Shown here in pieces: positions 1 through 6,791 of a stretch of DNA of 6,914 nt. The position numbers were made by a program, and so were the translations under genes. Location: positions 1-6,914 of the forward strand of contig JAUVKN010000238.1 in assembly GCA_030596245.1 (NCBI GenBank), written 5' to 3'. Origin of the DNA: Bacteroidia bacterium (GTDB lineage Bacteria > Bacteroidota > Bacteroidia > Bacteroidales > GCA-2748055). The first letter of the stretch is position 1; each line of letters begins with the position of its first letter. The notes beneath the pieces are model-generated. The model was not told the origin of the DNA. It saw only the letters and a program-made list of their open reading frames with translations, and did no database searches.

Positions 1-584
1 CCAATGGTATAATCTACCTGGTAGTAGAGGGTGACATTTTCGTCCCCTTCATTGGTAAGTGTCATCTTTGCGTTCTCATTAAAAGGCATTGGAATCCAGA
101 TATTCAATGCGGCATTTATTCCGGTTGAATGAACAGCTGATTGATAAGAGTTCGCTTTTGCGTGGGCTGACCCCATAAAATCTCCAAGCGGACACTCCAC
201 AGAAGGATGCTCCTGGTTCTCCCAATAGGCACGCACCACCATGCTTCGCAGTGCTTCAGTTTTATCTTTGAAACCACCGGTCATCCATATATGTCTGATG
301 GTTCCGGCACCTGCAATGTCACAAAGGACTACAGTCTCCCCGGGGACAATGCCCTTTGCCGGGAAACCCTTGCGGCCAACTCCCAGATTGCTCTCCGCCT
401 GTCCGCCCTGACCCGGTTCCCCGGTGGGGTTTTCAAATGAGATCGATCTGGATTCCATTCCGGTACCAAGATCGTACAGTTGTCCACCTGATTCAGCCTG
501 CTCAGGGGAGCACGATTGAATTACACCTAAGAAAAGTGTAATAACAGACAGGGTTGCAAGTTTGAGTAAGTTTTTTGTTTTCAT
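1..584 (-). CDS. DUF2961 / GH172-family glycosidase lipoprotein, N-terminal part (runs off left edge)
   Basis: The 3' end lies outside the window; 194 codons are visible from the ATG at 584. Residues 1-25 form a lipoprotein signal peptide (Lys-rich start, hydrophobic core, IQSC ending at Cys25), so the product is exported and lipid-anchored. The mature part has the hallmarks of DUF2961, now GH172: SFENPTGEPGQGG (residues 49-61), AGAGTIRHIWMTGG (91-104), and a stretch containing RAYWENQEHPSVECPLGDF (118-136). Characterised GH172 enzymes act on alpha-D-fructofuranosides or D-arabinofuranosides; other furanosides are possible. The family's catalytic glutamates are expected further downstream, so activity cannot be judged here. 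The gene is divergent from the sulfatase/GH106 operon, with about 100 bases between start codons, suggesting a shared glycan-use locus. Family call strong; substrate uncertain. Confidence 0.88.
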   Translation of the reverse strand, partial: MKTKNLLKLATLSVITLFLGVIQSCSPEQAESGGQLYDLGTGMESRSISFENPTGEPGQGGQAESNLGVGRKGFPAKGIVPGETVVLCDIAGAGTIRHIWMTGGFKDKTEALRSMVVRAYWENQEHPSVECPLGDFMGSAHAKANSYQSAVHSTGINAALNIWIPMPFNENAKMTLTNEGDENVTLYYQVDYTI

Positions 585-600
585 GGTTACTTTATATTTG
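574..600 (+). promoter_or_regulatory. Candidate Bacteroidota-type promoter for the sulfatase-GH106 operon
   Basis: TATATTTG at 593-600 exactly fits the Bacteroidota -7 consensus TAnnTTTG. A TTTG lies upstream at 574-577, but the 15-base spacing is shorter than the usual 19 or so, so the -33 element is poor. Transcription would start near 605-610, leaving a leader of roughly 80 bases before the preferred ATG at 687. The element sits almost on the start codon of the divergent GH172 gene (584), so expression of the two units may interfere. Sequence-only evidence. Confidence 0.35.
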
Positions 601-615
601 ATTGCACTTCAAGCT

Positions 616-648
616 ATAAAATACTGATGACAAGTAAAAATAATCAAA
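616..648 (-). promoter_or_regulatory. Weak candidate promoter for the GH172 lipoprotein gene
   Basis: Read on the minus strand, a TTTG (plus-strand 645-648) is followed after 21 bases by TATTTTAT (616-623). This resembles the Bacteroidota TTTG-N19-TAnnTTTG pattern, but the last position of the -7 element does not match. It is the best candidate I see upstream of the ATG at 584 in this very AT-rich gap. Such matches arise easily by chance here. Confidence 0.2.
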
Positions 649-686
649 GATTCTTTTTCTGCTTAACAGACTGTATATTTACTGCT

Positions 687-2036
687 ATGACAAATTTTTC
701 GAAAACAATCGCTTTACTGGGTGTGGTTGCATTCATGTCTGGTTGCCTGACGGCAACAGACCAGAAAGTGCCGGACAGACCAAATATCATCCTGATCATG
801 GCCGATGACCTGGGTTATGAGTGCCTTGGTGCCAACGGTGGAACTTCCTACAATACACCGGAGCTCGACAAGCTCGCCAAATCAGGAATAAGATTTGAGC
901 ACTGCTATTCACAACCACTCTGCACGCCTACACGCGTAAAACTTATGACGGGTATCTATAATGTACGTAATTATGTAAAGTTCGGAGTCCTGGACAGGAA
1001 TCAGACAACGTTTGCACATTTACTGAAAGATGCCGGATATGCTACATGTATTGCCGGAAAATGGCAGTTGGGTTCTCAGCCTGATTCACCCGGACACTTT
1101 GGGTTTGATGAGTCTTGTCTGTGGCAGCACACCCGTAGACGTACGGACGGACAGGAACATGATACGCGTTATCCCAACCCCAGATTGGAAATTAATGGCG
1201 AGCCTGTGGACTATACGCAAGGGGAGTATGCACCAGATGTTACAAGCGACTTTATCTGCGATTTTATTGAACGTCACAAAAAGCAACCTTTCTTTGCCTA
1301 TTACCCAATGATCCTTACTCACTGCCCCTTTCATCCAACACCCGGCTCTGCAGACTGGGACTCCTCGGACAGGGGCTCTACCTCCTATAAGGGTGATACG
1401 ATTTATTTCGGTGGAATGGTATCCTACACGGATAGAATTGTAAGTAAACTCACAGCTAAGCTCAATGAACTGGGCCTCACAGAGAACACCCTGATCGTGT
1501 TTACCGGTGATAACGGAACTGATGTACCAGTCGTTTCTGTTATGAATGGACGAAAGGTTGCAGGACGAAAGGGTCAAATGACAGATGCCGGGACCCGGGT
1601 TCCATTAATCGTAAACTGGAAAGGAGTGATCCCGGAAGGACAGGTCTGCAGCGACCTTGTTGATTTCAGTGATTTTCTACCCACAATTTGCGAAACAGCG
1701 GGCATTACGCTCCCCGAAGATCTGATTATAGACGGCAGAAGTTTTTTTCCACAACTCATAGGCCGGACAGGCAATCCAAGGGACTGGATCTATATCTGGT
1801 ATTCGCGGGCCGGGAAGGATAGCGATGCCAAAGTGTTTGCCCGAAATCAACGCTATAAGCTTTATCGCAGCGGCAACTTCTATGATATTGGTAGTGATGT
1901 ATTGGAGAAAGCACCTTTGCAAGATGGTGACCTAAATGATGAGACCAGGGAAGTAAAGGCAATGCTGGAGCAGGCACTCAACCAATACAAGGACGCACGT
2001 CCTGCTGATCTGAATACCATTTTGCAACAGAGATAA
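687..2036 (+). CDS. S1-family (formylglycine-dependent) sulfatase, lipoprotein
   Basis: This 449-residue enzyme should hydrolyse sulfate esters from a glycan after export. Residues 1-20 are a lipoprotein signal peptide ending in MSGC (Cys20). That is why I prefer the ATG at 687 over an in-frame ATG at 627, which would add 20 residues (FFFCLTDC core) that spoil the signal. Alkaline-phosphatase-fold sulfatase landmarks follow in order: IMADDLGY with Asp40-Asp41; CTPTR (79-83), where Cys79 is the residue converted to formylglycine; GKWQLG (124-129, Lys125); THCPFH (His212); FTGDNGTD (Asp275-Asn276, metal ligands); and Lys295 in RKGQMTDAGTRVP. An anaerobic sulfatase-maturating enzyme elsewhere in the genome would be needed. 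GKWQLG replaces the commoner GKWHLG. The length is normal for S1 sulfatases. It is the first gene of an operon with the GH106 gene, two bases downstream. The sulfated position and sugar cannot be told from sequence. Confidence 0.93.
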   Translation: MTNFSKTIALLGVVAFMSGCLTATDQKVPDRPNIILIMADDLGYECLGANGGTSYNTPELDKLAKSGIRFEHCYSQPLCTPTRVKLMTGIYNVRNYVKFGVLDRNQTTFAHLLKDAGYATCIAGKWQLGSQPDSPGHFGFDESCLWQHTRRRTDGQEHDTRYPNPRLEINGEPVDYTQGEYAPDVTSDFICDFIERHKKQPFFAYYPMILTHCPFHPTPGSADWDSSDRGSTSYKGDTIYFGGMVSYTDRIVSKLTAKLNELGLTENTLIVFTGDNGTDVPVVSVMNGRKVAGRKGQMTDAGTRVPLIVNWKGVIPEGQVCSDLVDFSDFLPTICETAGITLPEDLIIDGRSFFPQLIGRTGNPRDWIYIWYSRAGKDSDAKVFARNQRYKLYRSGNFYDIGSDVLEKAPLQDGDLNDETREVKAMLEQALNQYKDARPADLNTILQQR

Positions 2037-2038
2037 AT

Positions 2039-4810
2039 ATGAAATCAATTAGAATACTACTGGCAGTAGCTCTGATATTTGCGAGCTGTAATTCTGAATC
2101 CTCTGAGGATCTGTACGCCCTGTTTAAAAATCCGCCTTCAGAGGCCCGACCTTTTGTGCGATGGTGGTGGAACGGTGATTGTATTGAAGTGGATGAACTG
2201 CAGCGTGAACTGGATGTGATGAAGGCGGCCGGGATCGGCGGTGTGGAGATCAATCCCATCGCCAAACCTGAAGGTGGGGATGATTTTGACTACCGCTGCT
2301 ATGAATGGTTAAGCCCGGAGTGGAATGAGCGCGTAAAGGCCACCATTAACATGGCCCATGAACGTGATATGATCGTTGACCTCATTATGGGTTCAGGCTG
2401 GCCATTTGGAGGTGAATTTCTGAAGGAGGACCAGTTCCTTCAGGGTGTGGGGATCAGGAAAATTGAGTTGGAAGGAGGTCGAAAATACACCTTCCAATTA
2501 GAGGAGGTATGGCAATTACCAGGCCGGAATTTTGGCACATATGAGAATAAGGAGACCCAGGATCCGGACCTGTTCTTCCTGCAGATGATCCCCCATGGTG
2601 CCAGCAGTGAAGAGGGGCTGACTGATCTGAAGGATGATGTGGACGGGAATGGAAAAATTGTGATTTCGGTGCCGGAAGGCAAACATGATCTTTATATCGG
2701 GACCTTTCAGAAAGCTTATCGTACAGTGATGCTCGGAGCACCCGGATCGAAGGGGCCGGTTGTGAATCATTATAGTGCCAAGGATGTCAGGGCTTATATG
2801 GATAAACTGGCAGATGCGCTGGAAGCGGTTCTGGGCGGCCAGCTGGGAGATCATATCCGAGCTCTTTTCTGCGACAGCATTGAATTATCCGGAGCTAACA
2901 TTACCGATGATTTTTTTGAAGAATTTTTGAAACGGCGGGGATATGACCTTAACCCGTATCTCCCATTAGTCTACTATCATCCTTACGAAGGATATACCGA
3001 TACGCTCCATTATGCACCGGGCTTTAATGAAGATATTCGCAGGATCCGCTATGATTTCAACAAAACATTGGTGGAACTCTTTCTGGAGCGCTTTACGCAA
3101 ACTTTCGACCAGTGGGCAAATGAACATGGCATGCAAAGTCGATACCAGGCTTATGGAATGCCATGGCTGGTGGGTATACTCGACGGATACCGGCTGGTGG
3201 ATATACCAGAAAGCAACAACTGGCTTTTCTCGGAAAATGCTAAATTTCACGGGTACTGGATATGGAATAAGTATACTTCATCTGCAGCTCACCTGTCGGG
3301 AGCAAAAATCGTCAGTAGTGAAGCAATGACAAATACCACAGGCGTGTTCCGTACAACCCTGGACATGATAAAGAAGAATGATGACTTTAATTTCATCACC
3401 GGTATCAATCATTCCATCTTACACGGTTACAATTACTCTCCTCCGGAGGCCGGTTTCCCCGGATGGGTCCGTTTCGGGGCATATTTTTCTGATCAGAATT
3501 CATGGTGGCCCTATTTCCAATACTGGGCCCAATACAATGCCCGGCTATCTGCACTGTTTCAGCATTCAAAACCTGTGGTAGATGTGGCCATTCTTACACC
3601 CGAGGCGGATATATGGAAACAATGGGGTCTTGCGCGCATCCCATTTTATTGGAATCCCTGGTACAACCATGACCTCTGGGAAGGTTTTAGCCGTGGTGGA
3701 GTAACAGCCGACTATATCAATGAAGGAGTGATTCAAAGAGCATCTTCCGAGAAAGGTATAATGAAAAGTGAAAAGGCTGAATATCAGTTGGTCATAATCT
3801 CCGGAGCCAGATCCATGGAACCGGAAACGGCAGGAGCAATTAAAGTTCTTGCCGAAAAGGGTGTCAAATTCCTGTTTGTTGACCACCTGCCATCTGAAGC
3901 TCCTTCATACTTTGAAAAGGAAAAAAATGACCAGCTGGTAAAAGAATACATGCAAGCGTCCCTTACATTTGAAAATGTCAGCATCATAAATCCTCCGAAG
4001 GATGCTGCCACGGTAACATCATGGACAGGGGATGTGGCCGGGGATATGGGCATCGAGTCTGGTGTATCTGTTACTCCTGTAAATGAAAATCTTTATCTGG
4101 CAAAATATAGGAGCGAAGAGAATGACATCTTTTTTTTCTCCAGTCAGGATGAACTGAACAGCCTGGATTTTACGGTCACATTCAGCAATCAAAAGAAAAC
4201 TGCCTGGTGCTGGGATCCTCATACCGGTGAGCGGTCCATCTATCCGGCCGGGACAAATGGGGAATTGATTATTCGTTTGCAGCCGCTTGAATCTATTTTA
4301 ATTGTACTTGAAGATGATGATAAAGGTGAACCCCTGAAACTGATATACCCGGATGAGAATAGCTTTAAGAGCATTGGAGCAGCGTGGACAATGGAATTCA
4401 TCCCGGGTCACGGAGAACGCTTTGAAGTGCATTCGGATACGCTATTTGAATTTGGAACAAATGCAGACAAGCGCATTTCTGCATTTGCGGGACAGGTATC
4501 CTATCAAACCACATTTGATCTGACCGGGACAGATTGGGGTTTTCTGGATCTGGGAATTGAACAACATGTTACTGAAGCGAAACTGAACGGACACAAGCTT
4601 GGAGTAAGATGGTCGGGCAGGCATCTGTACCGGATTGACGGAGGTATCCTGAAAGTGGGTGAAAACTCTCTGGAGATCACTTATACAACGACCCTCGCCA
4701 ACTATACCAACTCATTATCCGACAATGTTGCGGCCAAAACCTGGATCAACCTCCCGGAGCCTGATCCCATGGGCTTAATGTCTGAGATCAGATTAATTAA
4801 ACAGGAATAA
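2039..4810 (+). CDS. GH106-type alpha-L-rhamnosidase, lipoprotein
   Basis: The 923-residue product begins with a lipoprotein signal peptide (IFASC, Cys17), followed by acidic residues (SESSED) that may favour surface export in Bacteroidota. GH106 features: ARPFVRWWWNG (36-46), KAAGIGGVEI (62-71), GSGWPFGG (118-125), a segment DSIELSGANITDDF starting at Asp279, and KIVSSEAMTN around Glu428. Glu282 and Glu428 are candidate catalytic acids by position in conserved segments; this is not verified. From about residue 513 to 630 there is a Rossmann/amidotransferase-like segment (VAILTPEADIW, then YQLVIISGARSM). The C-terminal part (about 777-900) is a beta-sandwich, galactose-binding-like domain with LDLGIEQHVTEAKLNGHKLG and a GENSLEI motif. 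GH106 enzymes release terminal alpha-L-rhamnose. The start is two bases after the sulfatase stop, so translation is probably coupled and the two likely act on one sulfated, rhamnose-containing glycan. Frame and length look intact. Confidence 0.88.
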   Translation: MKSIRILLAVALIFASCNSESSEDLYALFKNPPSEARPFVRWWWNGDCIEVDELQRELDVMKAAGIGGVEINPIAKPEGGDDFDYRCYEWLSPEWNERVKATINMAHERDMIVDLIMGSGWPFGGEFLKEDQFLQGVGIRKIELEGGRKYTFQLEEVWQLPGRNFGTYENKETQDPDLFFLQMIPHGASSEEGLTDLKDDVDGNGKIVISVPEGKHDLYIGTFQKAYRTVMLGAPGSKGPVVNHYSAKDVRAYMDKLADALEAVLGGQLGDHIRALFCDSIELSGANITDDFFEEFLKRRGYDLNPYLPLVYYHPYEGYTDTLHYAPGFNEDIRRIRYDFNKTLVELFLERFTQTFDQWANEHGMQSRYQAYGMPWLVGILDGYRLVDIPESNNWLFSENAKFHGYWIWNKYTSSAAHLSGAKIVSSEAMTNTTGVFRTTLDMIKKNDDFNFITGINHSILHGYNYSPPEAGFPGWVRFGAYFSDQNSWWPYFQYWAQYNARLSALFQHSKPVVDVAILTPEADIWKQWGLARIPFYWNPWYNHDLWEGFSRGGVTADYINEGVIQRASSEKGIMKSEKAEYQLVIISGARSMEPETAGAIKVLAEKGVKFLFVDHLPSEAPSYFEKEKNDQLVKEYMQASLTFENVSIINPPKDAATVTSWTGDVAGDMGIESGVSVTPVNENLYLAKYRSEENDIFFFSSQDELNSLDFTVTFSNQKKTAWCWDPHTGERSIYPAGTNGELIIRLQPLESILIVLEDDDKGEPLKLIYPDENSFKSIGAAWTMEFIPGHGERFEVHSDTLFEFGTNADKRISAFAGQVSYQTTFDLTGTDWGFLDLGIEQHVTEAKLNGHKLGVRWSGRHLYRIDGGILKVGENSLEITYTTTLANYTNSLSDNVAAKTWINLPEPDPMGLMSEIRLIKQE

Positions 4811-4866
4811 GATCTGTGTAAATCATTCGATGCAACACCTGATATCAACACACAAAAACTGATTCC

Positions 4867-4956
4867 ATGAAAGTGAGTCCATTGATTTCAACGGATACCT
4901 CGATGGACTGGACGAAATCGGGAAATAGCCTGCAGACGTGGAATAACAAAATATAA
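4867..4956 (+). other. Short open frame of 29 codons, probably non-coding or a gene remnant
   Basis: An ATG at 4867 opens 29 codons (MKVSPLISTDTSMDWTKSGN, then LQTWNNKI) before TAA. A second frame over the same bases is also open for about 19 codons (DFNGYLDGLDEIGK). No ribosome-binding site is seen, the frame spans the 4876-4909 inverted repeat, and I recognise no family. It lies 56 bases after the GH106 stop and could be the eroded end of a deleted downstream operon gene. I list it only so that the spacer is fully described. Confidence 0.15.
4876..4909. repeat. Short inverted repeat in the convergent spacer
   Basis: AGTCCAT (4876-4882) and ATGGACT (4903-4909) are perfect inverted copies around a 20-base loop. 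The stem could extend inward by one G-T wobble and one G-C pair. It lies 66 bases after the GH106 stop and has no T-run on either side, so it is not a standard terminator. It may be a weak mRNA 3' structure or chance. Confidence 0.35.
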
Positions 4957-5006
4957 GCAACATAACTAATAAAATTATCACTATCTATCTGAAAAGTAAA
5001 AATGGA

Positions 5007-5032
5007 GTCCGGTAACTAAAATATGACCGGAC
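5007..5032 (-). terminator. Possible weak terminator for the minus-strand larA remnant
   Basis: GTCCGGT (5007-5013) and ACCGGAC (5026-5032) form a perfect 7-base-pair, GC-rich stem with a 12-base AT-rich loop. On the minus strand the stem is followed by TCCATTTTTACTTTTC, a T-rich tract consistent with an intrinsic terminator 32 bases past the larA stop. On the plus strand the following bases are purine-rich, so it would not terminate the GH106 operon. The loop is longer than ideal. Confidence 0.4.
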
Positions 5033-5063
5033 AGAAAGAGATGAAAATGGATTTCCACTCTAT

Positions 5064-6051
5064 TTATTCGCTGGAAATTGGTGAACAATAGGGTCCTTCA
5101 GGCAACACTGCTATTACTCCCTTATCTGCAACACACTTGTCTATCATCAACTGAACCTTCTGTTGAATCTCTTTCTCATTCAGGGCGTGAGGATTCACAG
5201 ATAAACTCCCCAGTTCATCCTGCCCAATGCCGGAAGTAAAAAAATGGATATGCTCCTCCCCCAGTTTTCTCAGGGCCCTGACATGTATCTGAACCTGCCA
5301 TTGATCTTTTATAAAGAGCTCTCTTTCACTAATATCCCTTATGGAGTGCATAATCAGCAGGAGCCATGTGCGCAACAGAGAGTGCTTCCTCATGCAAGGG
5401 ATTATCCTTCAGGCAGGCAGTTTTGGCATTCGGATGATCCAAAAACTCAAATCCATGAAAATTTCTCACAGCATCCAGGGAGGCAATGCCCGGACAAACA
5501 GATTTTCTGCCACCGGAAAAACCGGCCATAAAATGTGGTTCAACAAGTCCGGTTACAATTCTGAAGCCAGCCTCTACATAATGTTTATTCAATGAAACAG
5601 TTGAGCCCGACCAGCTACGCCCGTCTAACTTACATAGACTGGATTCATCTTCTGCAACATGATCGACGATTCCATAATTATCAACGATCTCTTCGCCGAA
5701 CATTTCAATCCGTTCAGAAAGTGATGAGAGCCTGTGCATGCCAGTGGCAATGAGTATAAGAATCTCATCTCTTTTCACGTCAACTTTCTCAATCTCCTGC
5801 AATAATAGAGGAAGAAAAAGCTTATAGGGAATGGGCCTGGTGATATCTGAAACTACAATGACTACTTTTCCTTCTCTTCTTTTGCTTATGGCCTCATTCA
5901 GAAAATAGTTTTGTGACGGGTTCTCGAGGGCATCCTGCAACAACGCCCGGACAGATTGAGTATTACCGGGATATTTTGAATCATAAACAATGGAATTCTC
6001 CGGAACATCAATCGCGATATCTCCTCTACCATACTTCAGATTTACCTTCAT
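5064..6051 (-). pseudogene. larA: LarA-family (DUF2088, lactate racemase-like) gene with internal out-of-frame deletion
   Basis: LarA racemises D/L-lactate, or related 2-hydroxyacids in homologues, with a nickel-pincer cofactor in the cytoplasm. From the ATG at 6051, 240 codons run to a stop at 5329. Family residues are present: SDITRP (Arg72), GMHR (His106), EPHFMAGFSGGRK (His173, cofactor-anchoring Lys183) and NFHGFEF (His199), spaced as in Lactobacillus plantarum LarA (R75, H108, H174, K184, H200). After ADYAL the match breaks. The family's C-terminal end resumes in another frame at about 5340 (SERELFIKDQWQVQI, ending VLPEGPYCSPISSE, stop at 5064). Compared with the usual 420-430 residues, about 100 codons are missing. 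These include the region expected to carry the GYPLD and YQxxK substrate-binding motifs. So this is a deletion plus frameshift, not a single-base error. An in-frame TTG at 6066 could add five residues, but the ATG starts the conserved MKVNLKYG. A misassembly could give the same picture. Confidence 0.85.
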
Positions 6052-6164
6052 AGGACCAATAATCAAATTGAATTGCTATTCTTCACTGCCTAATTGACTC
6101 TAATATTGTAATGGTGTCCAACCCTTTATCTTCCTGAACTGAATATTAAAATTTGTAAGGTTAA

Positions 6165-6791
6165 TTAAACGATCCCAACGTCAATATCCAATGCCCTGTC
6201 AATTAAGAACTGTTTTATCTCACTTTCAGAAGGTTCTGTCACAAGGAGTTCCACAGGTTCATCATAGTTAACATCATCGAAATAAGACAATTGTGCCCTG
6301 AATAATTTAGCTGAAAATAACTGATCAAAGATTTGAACTGCCCTTTCGGATATCTGCACAATAGAAAAATAATCCTTTATCAAAAAATAAATATCCACAT
6401 AGTCCTTCCATTTTGATCTGCGTCCTAAAGCATACGCTTTCATAGCAGCCAAATCAAGGAGCCTGGGCATCCGAAGTATATGTTCTAAACTTAAAGGCGC
6501 TTCTATGTCGAAAGGATATTCATAAAAAGTAAGCTTTACATTAGAAACAGTAATATTCACTTGTTCGCTTACATTTCTGGTAACTAAGTACGGTAAATTG
6601 AATTCAGATATTTTAGATACAATTGATTTCGGACGCAATTTCTTGCTTTTGAACAAATCATAATCAATAGAACGCCGATGTCCGATTTGTAATCCAATTG
6701 CTGTTCCCCCAACAAGATAAAACTCCCTTTTGAATTTTTGAAGTAAAGGCAACAGTTCCACCTGCTCTTTGGAAAGGATTTCTTTATGCAT
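6165..6791 (-). CDS. AbiEii-like nucleotidyltransferase (DUF1814), putative toxin
   Basis: The 208-residue protein carries the AbiEii/DUF1814 nucleotidyltransferase signature: FYLVGGTAIGLQIGHRRS leading to IDYDLF, with Gly28-Gly29, Arg40-Ser41, and the metal-binding pair Asp43 and Asp45. A second family block, PRLLDLAAMKAYALGRRSKWKDYVDIYFL (given here as ends PRLLDLAA at 109 and DYVDIYFL at 130-137), supplies Lys118, Lys129 and Asp130. Relatives are the toxin half of AbiE-type phage-defence or toxin-antitoxin pairs, thought to transfer nucleotides to a target; the target here is unknown. I chose the ATG at 6791 because the upstream open frame ends on an 8-base overlap with it and an AAGAAG lies just before. 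A longer in-frame start at a TTG (6881) would add 30 non-conserved residues running antiparallel to nothing but the upstream gene's codons. The gene is AT-richer than the glycosidase genes, suggesting separate acquisition. Confidence 0.82.
   Translation of the reverse strand: MHKEILSKEQVELLPLLQKFKREFYLVGGTAIGLQIGHRRSIDYDLFKSKKLRPKSIVSKISEFNLPYLVTRNVSEQVNITVSNVKLTFYEYPFDIEAPLSLEHILRMPRLLDLAAMKAYALGRRSKWKDYVDIYFLIKDYFSIVQISERAVQIFDQLFSAKLFRAQLSYFDDVNYDEPVELLVTEPSESEIKQFLIDRALDIDVGIV

Noticed and set aside
207..541. Two plus-strand open frames antisense to the GH172 gene
   Set aside because: The minus strand there encodes clear DUF2961 motifs and a lipoprotein signal; the plus-strand frames have no recognisable features.
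627..686. 20-residue N-terminal extension of the sulfatase from the ATG at 627
   Set aside because: It places a FFFCLTDC segment before a clean lipoprotein signal peptide that starts at 687; exported lipoproteins of this type begin directly with the short basic and hydrophobic signal.
1086..1577. 163-codon open frame on the minus strand inside the sulfatase gene
   Set aside because: It lies wholly antisense to a well-supported sulfatase, shows no family features, and is typical of shadow frames.
5329..5393. Programmed ribosomal frameshift joining the two larA frames
   Set aside because: No slippery heptamer or downstream structure is evident in the overlap, and joining the frames would still lack about 100 family residues, so deletion is the better explanation.
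5064..5393. Separate 109-residue gene starting at an ATG at 5393
   Set aside because: Its first 20 or so residues are the shifted reading of the conserved larA NPLHEEALSVA segment; only the part from ISERELF onward is LarA-like, so it is the broken gene's tail.
5244..5595. Plus-strand open frames antisense to the larA remnant
   Set aside because: Conserved LarA motifs on the minus strand explain the coding signal; the plus-strand translations look random.
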